Source of the DNA: JBFLXR01 sp040757065
GTDB lineage: Bacteria > Pseudomonadota > Gammaproteobacteria > Burkholderiales > Gallionellaceae
NCBI GenBank assembly: GCA_040757065.1
Contig: JBFLXR010000007.1
Span: forward strand, 59,442 to 123,441
Direction: 5' to 3'
Length of the DNA stretch: 64,000 nt
The notes under the pieces are model-generated. The model was not told where the DNA came from. It made no database searches and saw nothing but the letters and a program-made list of their open reading frames with translations. The position numbers and the translations under genes were made by a program. Below, one piece after another: positions 49,031 to 57,813 of this stretch (the stretch's first letter is position 1; each line of letters starts with the position of its first letter).

Positions 49031-49402
49031 ATGACAGAGAAACCCGCAACACCGAAACGCACCGCCGCGCCCGCCGCCGCAAAAACTGCGCGCGCGCCCG
49101 CAGCAAAGAAGCCCGCACCGGCAGCCGCTAAGCCTGTACCGGTAGCCGCCAAGCCCGCGCCGAAAGTAAGCACTGCGGTGAAACCAGTTGTAACCGTTCC
49201 GAAAAAACCGAAAAAAGTGCGCGACAGTTTCAGTATGCCGCAAAACGATTACGACCGTATCGATAGCCTGAAGAAAACCTGCCTGAAAATCGGCGTAGTC
49301 GCCAAGAAAAGCGAACTGCTGCGCGCCGGGCTGCGTCAGCTCGGCAAACTGAAACCGGCCGAATTGAAACAAGCCTTGGCCGACGTGCAAGCCGGAAAAT
49401 AA
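49031..49402 (+). CDS. histone-H1-like Lys/Ala/Pro-rich protein with conserved C-terminal domain
   Basis: 123 residues. The first 60 are a basic, low-complexity Ala/Lys/Pro tail (PAAAKTARAPAAKKPAPAAA) like eukaryotic H1 tails and bacterial H1-like proteins such as AlgP and HctB. Residues 67-123 are different and ordered: KKVRDSFSMPQNDYDRIDSL, then LKIGVVAKKSELLRAGLRQL. This may be a ribbon-helix-helix-like DNA-binding unit (inference). The protein is probably nucleoid-associated. It has its own promoter and a strong terminator, so it is a single-gene unit divergent from sixA. Confidence 0.82.
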   Translation: MTEKPATPKRTAAPAAAKTARAPAAKKPAPAAAKPVPVAAKPAPKVSTAVKPVVTVPKKPKKVRDSFSMPQNDYDRIDSLKKTCLKIGVVAKKSELLRAGLRQLGKLKPAELKQALADVQAGK

Positions 49403-49422
49403 GCCAGCCTATCCAACAAAAA

Positions 49423-49450
49423 GGGAGCCAACAGGCTCCCCTTGTTTTTT
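49423..49450 (+). terminator. strong, probably bidirectional, intrinsic terminator
   Basis: GGGAGCC-AACA-GGCTCCC (49423-49440) is a 7-bp perfect stem followed by CTTGTTTTTT. The opposite strand also has a T-rich run (TTTTTGTT, from 49422-49415), so it can end the convergent EF-hand gene as well. Confidence 0.85.
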
Positions 49451-49464
49451 GCGCGGCTCAGCGC

Positions 49465-49977
49465 TTACTTGGCGGGCGGCGTCATCGGTTCGGGATGCGG
49501 CATGCGGTGCATGCGGTCAAACGCATCCTTCATCTCTTCTTTGGTTACCTTCCCGTCCTTGTTGGCATCGAATTTCTTAAAGTTTTTCGACACCATCGGC
49601 ATTTTTTCCGCTTCCGTGGCAGTTAACGCACCGTCATGGTTGGCATCCGCCGCATCGAAATGCTCGTCCATCATCGCACCCTTACCACCTTGCGTCTGAC
49701 ACTTCGCTTTATGGTGCGCATCCATCTCTTCGGCGCTCACCTGACCGTCGCGGTTAGCATCCAACTCCTTAAAGCGCTGCTCGTGATAGGCATCGAATTC
49801 CGCCTTGGAAACCAGCCCGTCACCGTTCGTATCCATTTGTTTGAAATGCTGTCCGGGCATCTGACCCATTCCGTGCCCGCCCATCGGCCCGTGTCCGCCG
49901 GGGGGACAAGCCCATGCGGCAGCAGAAGCCAGCAGCAGCGAAGAAGCCGCCATAGTCAGAATCGTAGGTTTGTTCAT
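49465..49977 (-). CDS. secreted EF-hand calcium-binding protein
   Basis: 170 residues with a signal peptide (MNKPTILTMAASSLLLASAAAWA-type, cut before CPPGG). Four calcium loops are intact: DTNGDGLVSKAE, DANRDGQVSAEE, DANHDGALTATE and DANKDGKVTKEE. Each has the D-x-N/D-x-D-G-x3-E spacing. The Gly/His/Met-rich linker after the signal (GGHGPMGGHGMGQMPG) could also bind metal. Probably a periplasmic calmodulin-like protein of unknown partner. AGGAG precedes the ATG. It is divergent from the RNase gene. Confidence 0.9.
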   Translation of the reverse strand: MNKPTILTMAASSLLLASAAAWACPPGGHGPMGGHGMGQMPGQHFKQMDTNGDGLVSKAEFDAYHEQRFKELDANRDGQVSAEEMDAHHKAKCQTQGGKGAMMDEHFDAADANHDGALTATEAEKMPMVSKNFKKFDANKDGKVTKEEMKDAFDRMHRMPHPEPMTPPAK

Positions 49978-50054
49978 GCATTTCTCCTAACATTGAAGTC
50001 GCACAGTGCGCACCCGAGTGGACAGGTGACACACGGGGAAAGTTCCGGCTGGGG

Positions 50055-50060
50055 TATAAT
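50055..50060 (+). promoter_or_regulatory. -10 element of the RNase II-family gene
   Basis: A perfect TATAAT lies 27 bases before the ATG, without a clear -35. The ATG lacks a Shine-Dalgarno sequence. Confidence 0.5.
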
Positions 50061-50087
50061 TCCGTACCGTCTTACACGCAGTCCGCA

Positions 50088-51944
50088 ATGAACATTTTTT
50101 ACGAAGAAGACGGCGGTTTTAAAACCGGCGTCATTCTGACCGACAATACGACCTCCCTGCAAGTGGAAAACGCCCACGGCAAGCGCAGCAAGATCAAGGC
50201 TGCGAATGTGCTGGTGCGTTTCGCCCAGCCGGGTCTTGCCGAATTCATGGCGCAAGCCGAACAGATCGCTGCCGAGCTGGATATTGCCCTGCTGTGGGAA
50301 TGCAGCCCGCAGGAAGAAAGCGGCTTCGAAGAATTCGCCGCCGAATATTTCGGTCATGCGCCCTCACCGGTCGAAGGCGCGGGGGTGCTGATCCGCCTGC
50401 ACGCTTCGCCGATGTACTTTTACAAAAAGGGTAAGGGGCGCTACAAGGCCGCCCCGCCGGAATCCTTGCAGGCGGCGCTCGCCAGCGCGGAAAAGAAGCG
50501 CCTGCAAGCCGAGTTGCAAGCGCGCTATACCGAACAGCTCAGCCGGTTCGAACTGCCTGCGGAATTCGCCGGCAAGTTGCCGCAATTGCTGTACAAGCCG
50601 GATCGCAACACGCTCGAAGTCAAAGCGTTGGAAGCCGCCTGCGCCGCTACCGGCCTGACCCCGGTGCATCTGTTGCATCGCTGCGGCGCACTGCCTTCGA
50701 CGCATGAATTCCACTTCCAGCGTTTCCTGCACGAGCACTTCCCGCTCGGCACGGGCTTCCCGCCGCTGGAATTCAGTGCGCCGCCCGACGACCTGCCGCG
50801 CGCGCCGGTGAATGCATTCAGTATCGACGACGCCAGCACCACCGAAATCGACGATGCGTTCTCGATAGAAAAACGACCGAACGGTAACTGGCGCATCGGT
50901 GTGCATATCGCCGCCCCTGCGCTCGGCATTCCGCGCGGTTCGATGCTGGATACCGTCGCCAGCCAGCGCCTGTCCACCGTCTACATGCCCGGCGGCAAAA
51001 TTACCATGCTGCCGGATAACGTCGTCGAAGCCTACACGCTATGCGCAGACAAAGTCTGCCCGGCGCTGTCGATGTATCTGGAGGTTGCGGCCGATTCGCT
51101 GGAAGTGCTGAGCAGCGACAGCCGCATCGAGCAAATCCACATCGCCGCCAATTTGCGGCACGACACGCTGGAGCCGCTGTTCAACGAAACCACGCTGGCG
51201 GAAGGCCGCCGAGATTATCCTTATGCCGAAGAACTCGCCCTGCTGTGGGATTTCGTGCAAAAGCTGGAAGCCGGTCGCGGCAAATCGGCCGACAACAGCA
51301 ACCAGCAAGTGGATTACACCTTTACGGTAGAAAACGATCGCATCGTTATCGGCGAACGCCGGCGCGGCTCGCCCATCGACAAGGTCGTAGCCGAGCTGAT
51401 GATTTACGTGAACAGTGCTTGGGGTAAGCTGCTGGCCGACCACAACATTCCCGGCCTGTACCGCGCGCAAAACAACGGCAAAGTGCGCATGACTACCGCC
51501 CCGGCACCGCACCAGGGGTTAGGCGTGGCGCAATATGCCTGGTCGAGTTCGCCGCTCCGCCGCTATGTCGATCTGGCGAATCAGCGTCAGCTGATCAGCC
51601 TGCTGCAAGGCGAGGCAGCTGCATATCCGAAGAACGATACCGCGCTGTACGCCATATTGAGGGATTTCGATACGGCCTATACGGTTTATAATGACTTCCA
51701 GCGCCACATGGAGCGCTACTGGTGTTTGCGCTGGCTGCAACAAGAACAGGTCGAACAGGCCGAAGCGCTGGTGCTGCGTGAAAACTTGGTCAAGCTCACG
51801 CGCATTCCGCTGGTAGGACGCATTCACAACATGCCGGAACTGCCGCCGAATACGCGTGTAATGCTAGAAATTGGGGATATAGACTTGCTCGACATCACTT
51901 TCGAAGCCCGTCTGCTGCATACGATCGGAGAGGAAGGCGCGTGA
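50088..51944 (+). CDS. RNase II/RNB-domain 3'-5' exoribonuclease
   Basis: 618 residues. The RNB catalytic domain starts at FSIDDASTTEIDDAFSIEKRP, with the metal-binding Asp cluster (core SIDDASTTEIDDAF). HIAAPALGIPRGS and MLPDNVVEAYTLCADKVCPAL follow. The C-terminal half has MIYVNSAWGKLL and the RNA-binding loop YAWSSSPLRRYVDLANQRQL. The N-terminal region lacks a full cold-shock pair and is instead a betaproteobacteria-style extension. This fits a divergent RNase II rather than RNase R. It degrades single-stranded RNA in the cytoplasm. The last codon overlaps the tonB-like start. Confidence 0.93.
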   Translation: MNIFYEEDGGFKTGVILTDNTTSLQVENAHGKRSKIKAANVLVRFAQPGLAEFMAQAEQIAAELDIALLWECSPQEESGFEEFAAEYFGHAPSPVEGAGVLIRLHASPMYFYKKGKGRYKAAPPESLQAALASAEKKRLQAELQARYTEQLSRFELPAEFAGKLPQLLYKPDRNTLEVKALEAACAATGLTPVHLLHRCGALPSTHEFHFQRFLHEHFPLGTGFPPLEFSAPPDDLPRAPVNAFSIDDASTTEIDDAFSIEKRPNGNWRIGVHIAAPALGIPRGSMLDTVASQRLSTVYMPGGKITMLPDNVVEAYTLCADKVCPALSMYLEVAADSLEVLSSDSRIEQIHIAANLRHDTLEPLFNETTLAEGRRDYPYAEELALLWDFVQKLEAGRGKSADNSNQQVDYTFTVENDRIVIGERRRGSPIDKVVAELMIYVNSAWGKLLADHNIPGLYRAQNNGKVRMTTAPAPHQGLGVAQYAWSSSPLRRYVDLANQRQLISLLQGEAAAYPKNDTALYAILRDFDTAYTVYNDFQRHMERYWCLRWLQQEQVEQAEALVLRENLVKLTRIPLVGRIHNMPELPPNTRVMLEIGDIDLLDITFEARLLHTIGEEGA

Positions 51945-52801
51945 GCGCCGCCCTGCCCGCTCCCGTACGCCTGCCGCTAAGCCTGGCGATCTCGCTGGGC
52001 TTGCATGCCTTTTTATTGTTCGGCATTACCCTCTCGCTACCAGACAAGCACAAGATTAGCAATCTGCTGCAACCGCTGGAGGTCATGTTGGTGAATACCG
52101 CCAGCCGCGAACGCCCGCAACACGCAGATGCGCTGGCACAGGCCAATCTGGACGGCGGGGGCGGCAATGCACCGACACCGCAACGCCCGCAAAGCCCGCT
52201 ACCAGAAGAGAATGCAGTCGCGCACCCGGTAGACGAACAAGCTGCGCAACGCGCACAGCAACTTGAACAAGAGCAAAAGCGCTTACTAACCCAACTCAAG
52301 AGTCAAGCAAAAACACCGCAAGAAAATACCCGTAAATGGCAGATGGTGAGCGGGATTGGAAGTGCCGATCAGATGCAGCGCAACATGGAAATCGCCCGCC
52401 TCGAAGCGCAGGTCGATCAGAACTTCAACGATATGCAGAAATCTTCGCGCCGTAAACACTTTGGCGCCACCGCCAAGGAGTTCCGTTTTGCCCGATACAT
52501 GGAAGATTGGCGCATGAAGGTTGAACAAATCGGCAATCTGAACTACCCGGAAGAAGCGCGTCGCCAGAAAATCTACGGTCGCCTGCAACTCACCGTCACC
52601 ATCCGCTCGGACGGGAGTGTAGAAAACATCGAAGTTACCCGACGTTCCGGATACCCCATTCTGGATGCAGCCGCGATGCGTATCGTCAAGCTAGCAGCCC
52701 CTTATGCTGCGTTTCCTCCTAATATCGCACACGACACCGATACCATCAGCATCACCCGCACCTGGACATTCACCTCCTCCGACAAACTGGAAAGCGAATA
52801 A
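51941..52801 (+). CDS. TonB-family energy transducer-like protein
   Basis: 286 residues. It starts at a GTG overlapping the RNase stop (GTGA), with GGAGAGGAAGG upstream. A single N-terminal membrane segment (LPLSLAISLGLHAFLLFGIT) has the Ser/His pattern of TonB anchors. A Pro/Gln/Glu-rich, coiled-coil linker (EQAAQRAQQLEQEQKRLLTQ) spans the periplasm. The C-terminal TonB domain reads NYPEEARRQKIYGRLQLTVTI, with SDGSVENIEVTRRSGYPILD. No exbB or exbD is nearby. It is a TonB paralogue or a TonB-domain protein serving another machine. Confidence 0.9.
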   Translation: MSAALPAPVRLPLSLAISLGLHAFLLFGITLSLPDKHKISNLLQPLEVMLVNTASRERPQHADALAQANLDGGGGNAPTPQRPQSPLPEENAVAHPVDEQAAQRAQQLEQEQKRLLTQLKSQAKTPQENTRKWQMVSGIGSADQMQRNMEIARLEAQVDQNFNDMQKSSRRKHFGATAKEFRFARYMEDWRMKVEQIGNLNYPEEARRQKIYGRLQLTVTIRSDGSVENIEVTRRSGYPILDAAAMRIVKLAAPYAAFPPNIAHDTDTISITRTWTFTSSDKLESE

Positions 52802-52910
52802 GCTCTCCTCAACCGCACCTTAACGCGAATTATCTACACATTCCGGCTGATTGCGTCAACAAAACTTAAGTAACATACTCAATACCTCGCATTCCCAATC
52901 TCTGCCGCCG

Positions 52911-55085
52911 ATGCTCCTCACATCGAACAGTGCATCGCTTAACCACCGCCTGCTACGCACGCTCCGGCGCACTTTCGTCTCCGTCTGGGTCGTATTGACG
53001 GCAATAGGCCTGCGCTATTGGCCGCTGCAGGATCTCGGCTTCCACATTCCCTACCTCACCTTTTTTCCTGCCGTCACCATCGCCGCGCTGTACGGCGGTT
53101 TATACGGCGGGCTGGTCTCCACGCTGCTTGCCACCGCCGTCATCGTCTACTGGTTATCGACCGGCGATCCGCAGTTTATTTCGCACCAGCTCGGATGGGA
53201 AAGTCTGGCGGTTTTTCTCACCAACAGCCTTGTCGTTTCCGCCATCAGCGAGGCCATGATTCGCGCCCGCAGACGGGAAGCCCGCGCCGTCGAGGCTAGC
53301 GAACAGGAAAGGCAACGCACCGAGGAAGCGCAACTCGCCCAGCAACGCCTCTCCGCCAGCGAATACCGTTTTCGCCAGTTGTTCGAGCATTCGCCGACCG
53401 GCGTGCTGAACATCGACCCATCGTCGAAACTGATCGTGCGCGCTAACACCCGCGCCCAGCAGATGTTCGGCTACTCTGCCGAAGAACTGCCGGGCCGCTC
53501 CATTGTCGACCTGACCCACCCGGACGACCGCGAAAATACCGCCCGCGCAACTAAAATACTGAAACAAGGCGCAACCGACTGCATATCGCTCGAAAAGCGT
53601 ATGCTCCGAAAAGACGGCAGCGCATTCTGGGTGGAAGCCAACATTTCCGGCCTCAAGGGCATGGATGGCAAGCTAGAACTGATTATCAGCAGCTTTACAG
53701 ACATTACCGAACGCAAACAAGCCGAACTCAAGCTGCAAGAGCAAGACGAGTTGTTCCGCGAGATGAGCGAGCTGGCGCATGTCGGCGGCTGGAGTTATGA
53801 CCGCAACAGCGGAGAGGGCACATGGACGTCCGAAGTCGCCCGCATTCTCGACACTGAGCCGACGCAGTCCGAAGTCAATACGCCATACAGTCTGAGTTTC
53901 TTTCAGGGCGACTACCGGAATACGCTCGAAGCGGCGTTGCGCGAAGCCTCGCGCTCAGGCAAGCCCTACGATCTCGAACTCGAGCTGACCTCTGCCGCCG
54001 GCAAGAACAAATGGGTACGCATTATCTGCCACCCCATCATTCAGGATAAAAAGGTGATCCGCATACGCGGCGCGATTCAGGACATCACCGACTGCAAGCT
54101 CTCGAAGGCGGAGCTGCTGAAGCGCGAAATTCAGTATCACACCTTGTTTGAAAACAGCATGGACGGCGTACTGCTGACCCGCCCTGACGGCAAAATTCTC
54201 ACTGCCAACCCGGTCGCACAGAAAATACTCGGATACACGGAAGAAGAGTTGCGCGACATCGGTCGCCAACATGTCGTGGATAGCAGCGATCCGCGCCTGC
54301 AAACCGGTTTGCTCGAACGCAAGAAAACCGGGCATTTCAGAGGCGAGCTGACTTTAATCAGGAAGGGCGGAGAGCATTTCCCGGCGGAAGTTTCATCGCT
54401 CGTGTTCAACGACGAGCTCGGCCAGCCGATGTCCAGCATGGTAATCCGCGACATTACCGAACTCAAACGCGCACAGGAAAAAATCACCGCTTATATCCGG
54501 CAACTGGAAGGCACGATGGAGGGAACGCTGCAAGCCGTAGCAAAAATGGTGGATTTGCGCGACCCTTATACCGCCGGTCATGAACGCCGGGTCGGCCTCA
54601 TCGCTGCCGACATCGCCCGCGAAATGGGCTGGCCGGAAGAAAAATGTCAGAATCTGAAACTGATCGGCTTGGTACACGACATCGGCAAAATCGCTATCCC
54701 GGCAGAAATTCTGGCTAAGCCCGACCGGCTAACCGATCTGGAATACGAGATGATAAAAGCCCACGCCGAAAAGGGTTATGAAATTCTGAAAGACGTCGAT
54801 TTTCCCTTGCCGATTGCAGAAATTATTCGCCAGCACCACGAACGGCTCGACGGCAGCGGCTATCCGCGCAAACTCAAAGGCGACGCCATTCTGGCGGAAG
54901 CCCGCGTGCTGTCCGTCGCCGACGTGGTGGAATCGATGGCCTCGCACCGCCCCTACCGCCCTTCGCTCGGCATCGAAAGCGCTCTCAAAGAATTGAGCGA
55001 TTTTCGCGGTATACGCTACGACCCCGCCGCAGTCGATGCACTGTTGAACATGATACACTTCAAAGGCTACGTGCTTCCGGCGTAA
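52911..55085 (+). CDS. DUF4118-triple PAS-HD-GYP cyclic-di-GMP phosphodiesterase
   Basis: About 724 residues. The N-terminal membrane part (FHIPYLTFFPAVTIAALYGGLYGG) matches the KdpD-like DUF4118 sensor. Three PAS domains follow (YRFRQLFEHSPTGVLNIDPS, a middle PAS around ELAHVGGWSYDRNSG, and YHTLFENSMDGVLLTRPDGK). The HD-GYP domain has AGHERRVGLIAADIA, LVHDIGKIAIPAEIL near residue 590, and HHERLDGSGYP near 641. All iron-binding and GYP residues are present, so it should hydrolyse c-di-GMP. The ATG at 52911 is preferred; a TTG at 52851 is also in frame. Neither has a good ribosome-binding site. Confidence 0.93.
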   Translation: MLLTSNSASLNHRLLRTLRRTFVSVWVVLTAIGLRYWPLQDLGFHIPYLTFFPAVTIAALYGGLYGGLVSTLLATAVIVYWLSTGDPQFISHQLGWESLAVFLTNSLVVSAISEAMIRARRREARAVEASEQERQRTEEAQLAQQRLSASEYRFRQLFEHSPTGVLNIDPSSKLIVRANTRAQQMFGYSAEELPGRSIVDLTHPDDRENTARATKILKQGATDCISLEKRMLRKDGSAFWVEANISGLKGMDGKLELIISSFTDITERKQAELKLQEQDELFREMSELAHVGGWSYDRNSGEGTWTSEVARILDTEPTQSEVNTPYSLSFFQGDYRNTLEAALREASRSGKPYDLELELTSAAGKNKWVRIICHPIIQDKKVIRIRGAIQDITDCKLSKAELLKREIQYHTLFENSMDGVLLTRPDGKILTANPVAQKILGYTEEELRDIGRQHVVDSSDPRLQTGLLERKKTGHFRGELTLIRKGGEHFPAEVSSLVFNDELGQPMSSMVIRDITELKRAQEKITAYIRQLEGTMEGTLQAVAKMVDLRDPYTAGHERRVGLIAADIAREMGWPEEKCQNLKLIGLVHDIGKIAIPAEILAKPDRLTDLEYEMIKAHAEKGYEILKDVDFPLPIAEIIRQHHERLDGSGYPRKLKGDAILAEARVLSVADVVESMASHRPYRPSLGIESALKELSDFRGIRYDPAAVDALLNMIHFKGYVLPA

Positions 55086-55145
55086 CCGACTGTGCCGGTC
55101 ATGCGCCTTGCACCCCGCGCACGCATTTGTTAAGGTACGTGCACT

Positions 55146-55445
55146 ATGCGTTGGCAAACCCATCTTTATAAATTTCTGCTCGTCTTCATGCTGCTGTTCG
55201 TGCAGCAAGGCGCGGCAGCGCACGCCATTACGCATACGCTTGCCGAGCAGAAACAATCCCAAGCGCACGATCATGGCTGCGAATTGTGCGTGGCCGATGC
55301 CCAATTCGGCAGCGCTTTGCACACACCGCTGCAAGCCCTACCGATACGCGAATTCGCTGCGCCGCGCCAAAGCGCGACGCTTACCGTCTCACTTCCGCAA
55401 CGTATCTTCGCCGCCACGGCGCGCGGCCCGCCTGCCTACGCCTGA
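55146..55445 (+). CDS. small secreted CxxC/His protein (DUF2946-like)
   Basis: 99 residues with a signal peptide (YKFLLVFMLLFVQQGAAA, cut near HA). The mature part holds SQAHDHGCELCVADAQFG, a His/Asp/Cys cluster that could bind one metal ion. It ends in ARGPPAYA, similar to the RAPP tail of DUF2946 proteins, which occur near metal-homeostasis genes. It starts the run with the porin, metal-binding protein and permease. I suggest a role in periplasmic metal handling, by context only. Confidence 0.7.
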   Translation: MRWQTHLYKFLLVFMLLFVQQGAAAHAITHTLAEQKQSQAHDHGCELCVADAQFGSALHTPLQALPIREFAAPRQSATLTVSLPQRIFAATARGPPAYA

Positions 55446-55504
55446 AACCAGACTTAAGCCGCAGACCAAGCCTGCGGATTTTCTGTATTAATCAGGAGGC
55501 ATCC

Positions 55505-56899
55505 ATGAAATTCGCTCCATCCTGCATTGCAATGGCCTTAGCACTTGCAATGCCCGTCAGCGCTCTTGCCGCTGACGAAGCCGATTTGCGCGCCATACGC
55601 GAGCAAATCGCAGCATTAAAAGCACAGTACGAACAACGTATTTCGCAACTGGAACAACGTTTACAACAAGCCGAAGAAAAGGCGGCAAGCCGCCCCGTTG
55701 CAGCGGCTGAATCAGCGCCAATCGCTGCGCCCGCCATTATCCAGACTGCCCCAGCCAGCAGCGAAGGGACATTCAATCCGGGCATGTCGCTGATTCTGTC
55801 CGGCACCTATGGGCAAATGCGGCAAGACCCGGCGATTCCGGTTACCGGCTTCGCCATGAATGCCAACAACCCGAATGCGACCCAAGGCTTCAGCCTAAAA
55901 GAATCGGAGCTGGGTATCAGTGCAAACATCGATCCACGGTTCCGCGGCACAGCCACGCTGGCGCTGGCACCGGCGGGCGGCGTCACGGTCGAAAACGCTT
56001 ATGTCGATGCGCTGGCACTGGGCAGCGGCCTTAACCTGCGGTTCGGGCGTTTCTTCTCCGGGCTAGGCTATCTGAACGAACAACATGCCCATGCCTGGGA
56101 TTTCGTCGACCAACCCTTGGTCTACCGCACGCTGTGGGATAACCAGTTAGGCGAAGACGGACTGCAAGCACGCTGGCTGGCACCGACCGATATGTATATC
56201 GAGCTTGGCGGGGAAATCGGGCGGGGACGTAGCTTTCCCGGCACCGACCGGCAGAATCGCAATGGCACTGGCGCGGGCGTGATTTTCGCCCATATCGGCG
56301 ATGAAATCGGCACCGACCACAACTGGCGCGCGGGCGCTTCATTGCACGAAACCAAACGTATCGATGCCGTCAGTACCGGCGTACCCGATTTATGGGGCAC
56401 ACCCGGCGGCGTCACCGACCAATTCAGCGGCAACAGCCGCACCTACGGACTAGACTTCGTCTGGAAATACGCCCCCAACGGCAACAGCAGCCTGACCAAT
56501 CTCAAGCTGCAAGCGGAGTACTTCCGCCGCAAACAAAACGGCCTGCTCACCTACAATTTCGGCATGCCGGGTGCCGTTACCGATGGCTACGCCGTTACCC
56601 AGAGCGGCTGGTATCTGCAAAGCGTATGGCAATTTATGCCGCACTGGCGTGTCGGCCTGCGCTACGACCAGCTCGATCCGGGCAATGCCAGCGTAGGCGC
56701 ACTGAATACCGCCAACGTGATTGCCAATTATGGCTTCACCCCCAAGCGCACAACTGCCATGCTGGATTACAGCCCGAGCGAATTCTCGCGGGTGCGCTTG
56801 CAAGCTGCGCGCGATCAGTCGCGTCAAGGCCTAAGCGACACACAAATCTTCCTGCAATACGTGATGAGCCTCGGCGCACACGGCGCACACAAATTCTAG
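55505..56899 (+). CDS. outer-membrane porin-like protein of the metal-uptake cluster
   Basis: 464 residues with a signal peptide (CIAMALALAMPVSALAAD). A short coiled coil follows (RAIREQIAALKAQYEQRISQ, continuing as LEQRLQQAEE), which would form a periplasmic stalk. The remainder is amphipathic beta-strand with aromatic girdles (DMYIELGGEIGRGRSFPG, TYGLDFVWKYAPNGNSS, WYLQSVWQFMPHWRVGLRYD). It ends YVMSLGAHGAHKF rather than with a typical terminal Phe strand. A perfect AGGAGG precedes the ATG. It sits 8 bases before the metal-binding protein, so it may admit metal complexes to the periplasm (inference). Confidence 0.82.
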   Translation: MKFAPSCIAMALALAMPVSALAADEADLRAIREQIAALKAQYEQRISQLEQRLQQAEEKAASRPVAAAESAPIAAPAIIQTAPASSEGTFNPGMSLILSGTYGQMRQDPAIPVTGFAMNANNPNATQGFSLKESELGISANIDPRFRGTATLALAPAGGVTVENAYVDALALGSGLNLRFGRFFSGLGYLNEQHAHAWDFVDQPLVYRTLWDNQLGEDGLQARWLAPTDMYIELGGEIGRGRSFPGTDRQNRNGTGAGVIFAHIGDEIGTDHNWRAGASLHETKRIDAVSTGVPDLWGTPGGVTDQFSGNSRTYGLDFVWKYAPNGNSSLTNLKLQAEYFRRKQNGLLTYNFGMPGAVTDGYAVTQSGWYLQSVWQFMPHWRVGLRYDQLDPGNASVGALNTANVIANYGFTPKRTTAMLDYSPSEFSRVRLQAARDQSRQGLSDTQIFLQYVMSLGAHGAHKF

Positions 56900-56907
56900 G
56901 AGCCTGC

Positions 56908-57813
56908 ATGAAAACCCTGTTGAATATTCTGAGCGCTGCCCTGCTGCTGGCATGCGCTTTACCTGCACAAGCCGCGCTGAACGTCTTTGCCTGCGAACCG
57001 GAATGGGCTGCGCTGGTGCAAGAGTTGGCTGGCGACAAAGCCAGCGTGTATGCCGCCACCAATGCTCTGCAAGACCCGCACCGGGTCGATGCCCGCCCGA
57101 GCCTGATCGCCAAAGCACGCCGCGCGCAATTGGTCGTCTGTACCGGCGCAGAACTGGAAACCGCATGGCTGCCGGTCATCCTGCGCGAAGCGGGCAACCC
57201 CGATGTCGCCCCCGGCAAGCCGGGCTATTTCGAAGCCGCTTCGCAGGTCGCCATGCGGGAAGTGCCGAGCCGCCTCGACCGCGCCGAGGGCGATATCCAC
57301 CCGTTCGGCAATCCGCACATCCAGCTCGATGCGCGCAACTTCCTGCCCATTGCCCAAGCGCTGACGCAACGCCTTGCCGCACTCGATCCCGCCAATGCCG
57401 CAACCTACCGCGCCCGCCTCGATACCTTCTCTCAAAAATGGCGCGAAGCGCTGTTGCGCTGGGAGAAACAAGCCGCACCGCTCAAGGGTGTCGCTATCGT
57501 GGTACAGCACAAAGCCTTCCCCTATCTGGAAGCCTGGCTGGGCATGAAAGAAGTCGCCGCACTGGAACCGAAGCCGGGAATGGAACCCAGCGCAGCCTAC
57601 CTCTCGCAACTGGTCGGACAATTACAGCAACATCCGGCTAAAATGATCCTGCGCGCCGGTTACCAAAGCCCGAAATCCTCGGATTGGCTGGCCGAGCGCA
57701 CGCAACTGAAAATCGTTACGCTGTCGTTCAGCGTCGGCGGCTCGGATGCAGCCAAAGACCTCTTCGGCCTGTTCGACGACACCCTTGCACGTTTGCTGGC
57801 AGGATTGAAATGA
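56908..57813 (+). CDS. ZnuA-like metal ABC transporter substrate-binding protein
   Basis: 301 residues, cluster A-I solute-binding protein for zinc or manganese. The signal peptide is MKTLLNILSAALLLACALP, cut near AQA/AL. Metal ligands are visible in order: LQDPHRVDARPS (His 1), FGNPHIQLDARNF (His 2), VVQHKAFPYLEAW (His 3), with a C-terminal acidic region. The His-rich loop of classic ZnuA is absent. The ATG at 56908 has AGGAG, overlapping the porin stop region. It is translationally coupled (ATGA) to the permease. Confidence 0.93.
   Translation: MKTLLNILSAALLLACALPAQAALNVFACEPEWAALVQELAGDKASVYAATNALQDPHRVDARPSLIAKARRAQLVVCTGAELETAWLPVILREAGNPDVAPGKPGYFEAASQVAMREVPSRLDRAEGDIHPFGNPHIQLDARNFLPIAQALTQRLAALDPANAATYRARLDTFSQKWREALLRWEKQAAPLKGVAIVVQHKAFPYLEAWLGMKEVAALEPKPGMEPSAAYLSQLVGQLQQHPAKMILRAGYQSPKSSDWLAERTQLKIVTLSFSVGGSDAAKDLFGLFDDTLARLLAGLK

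Noticed and set aside
55086..55145. Zur box upstream of the metal-uptake cluster
   Set aside because: Only a loose GCACG/CGTGC pair is present; no GTTATA-type palindrome is visible.
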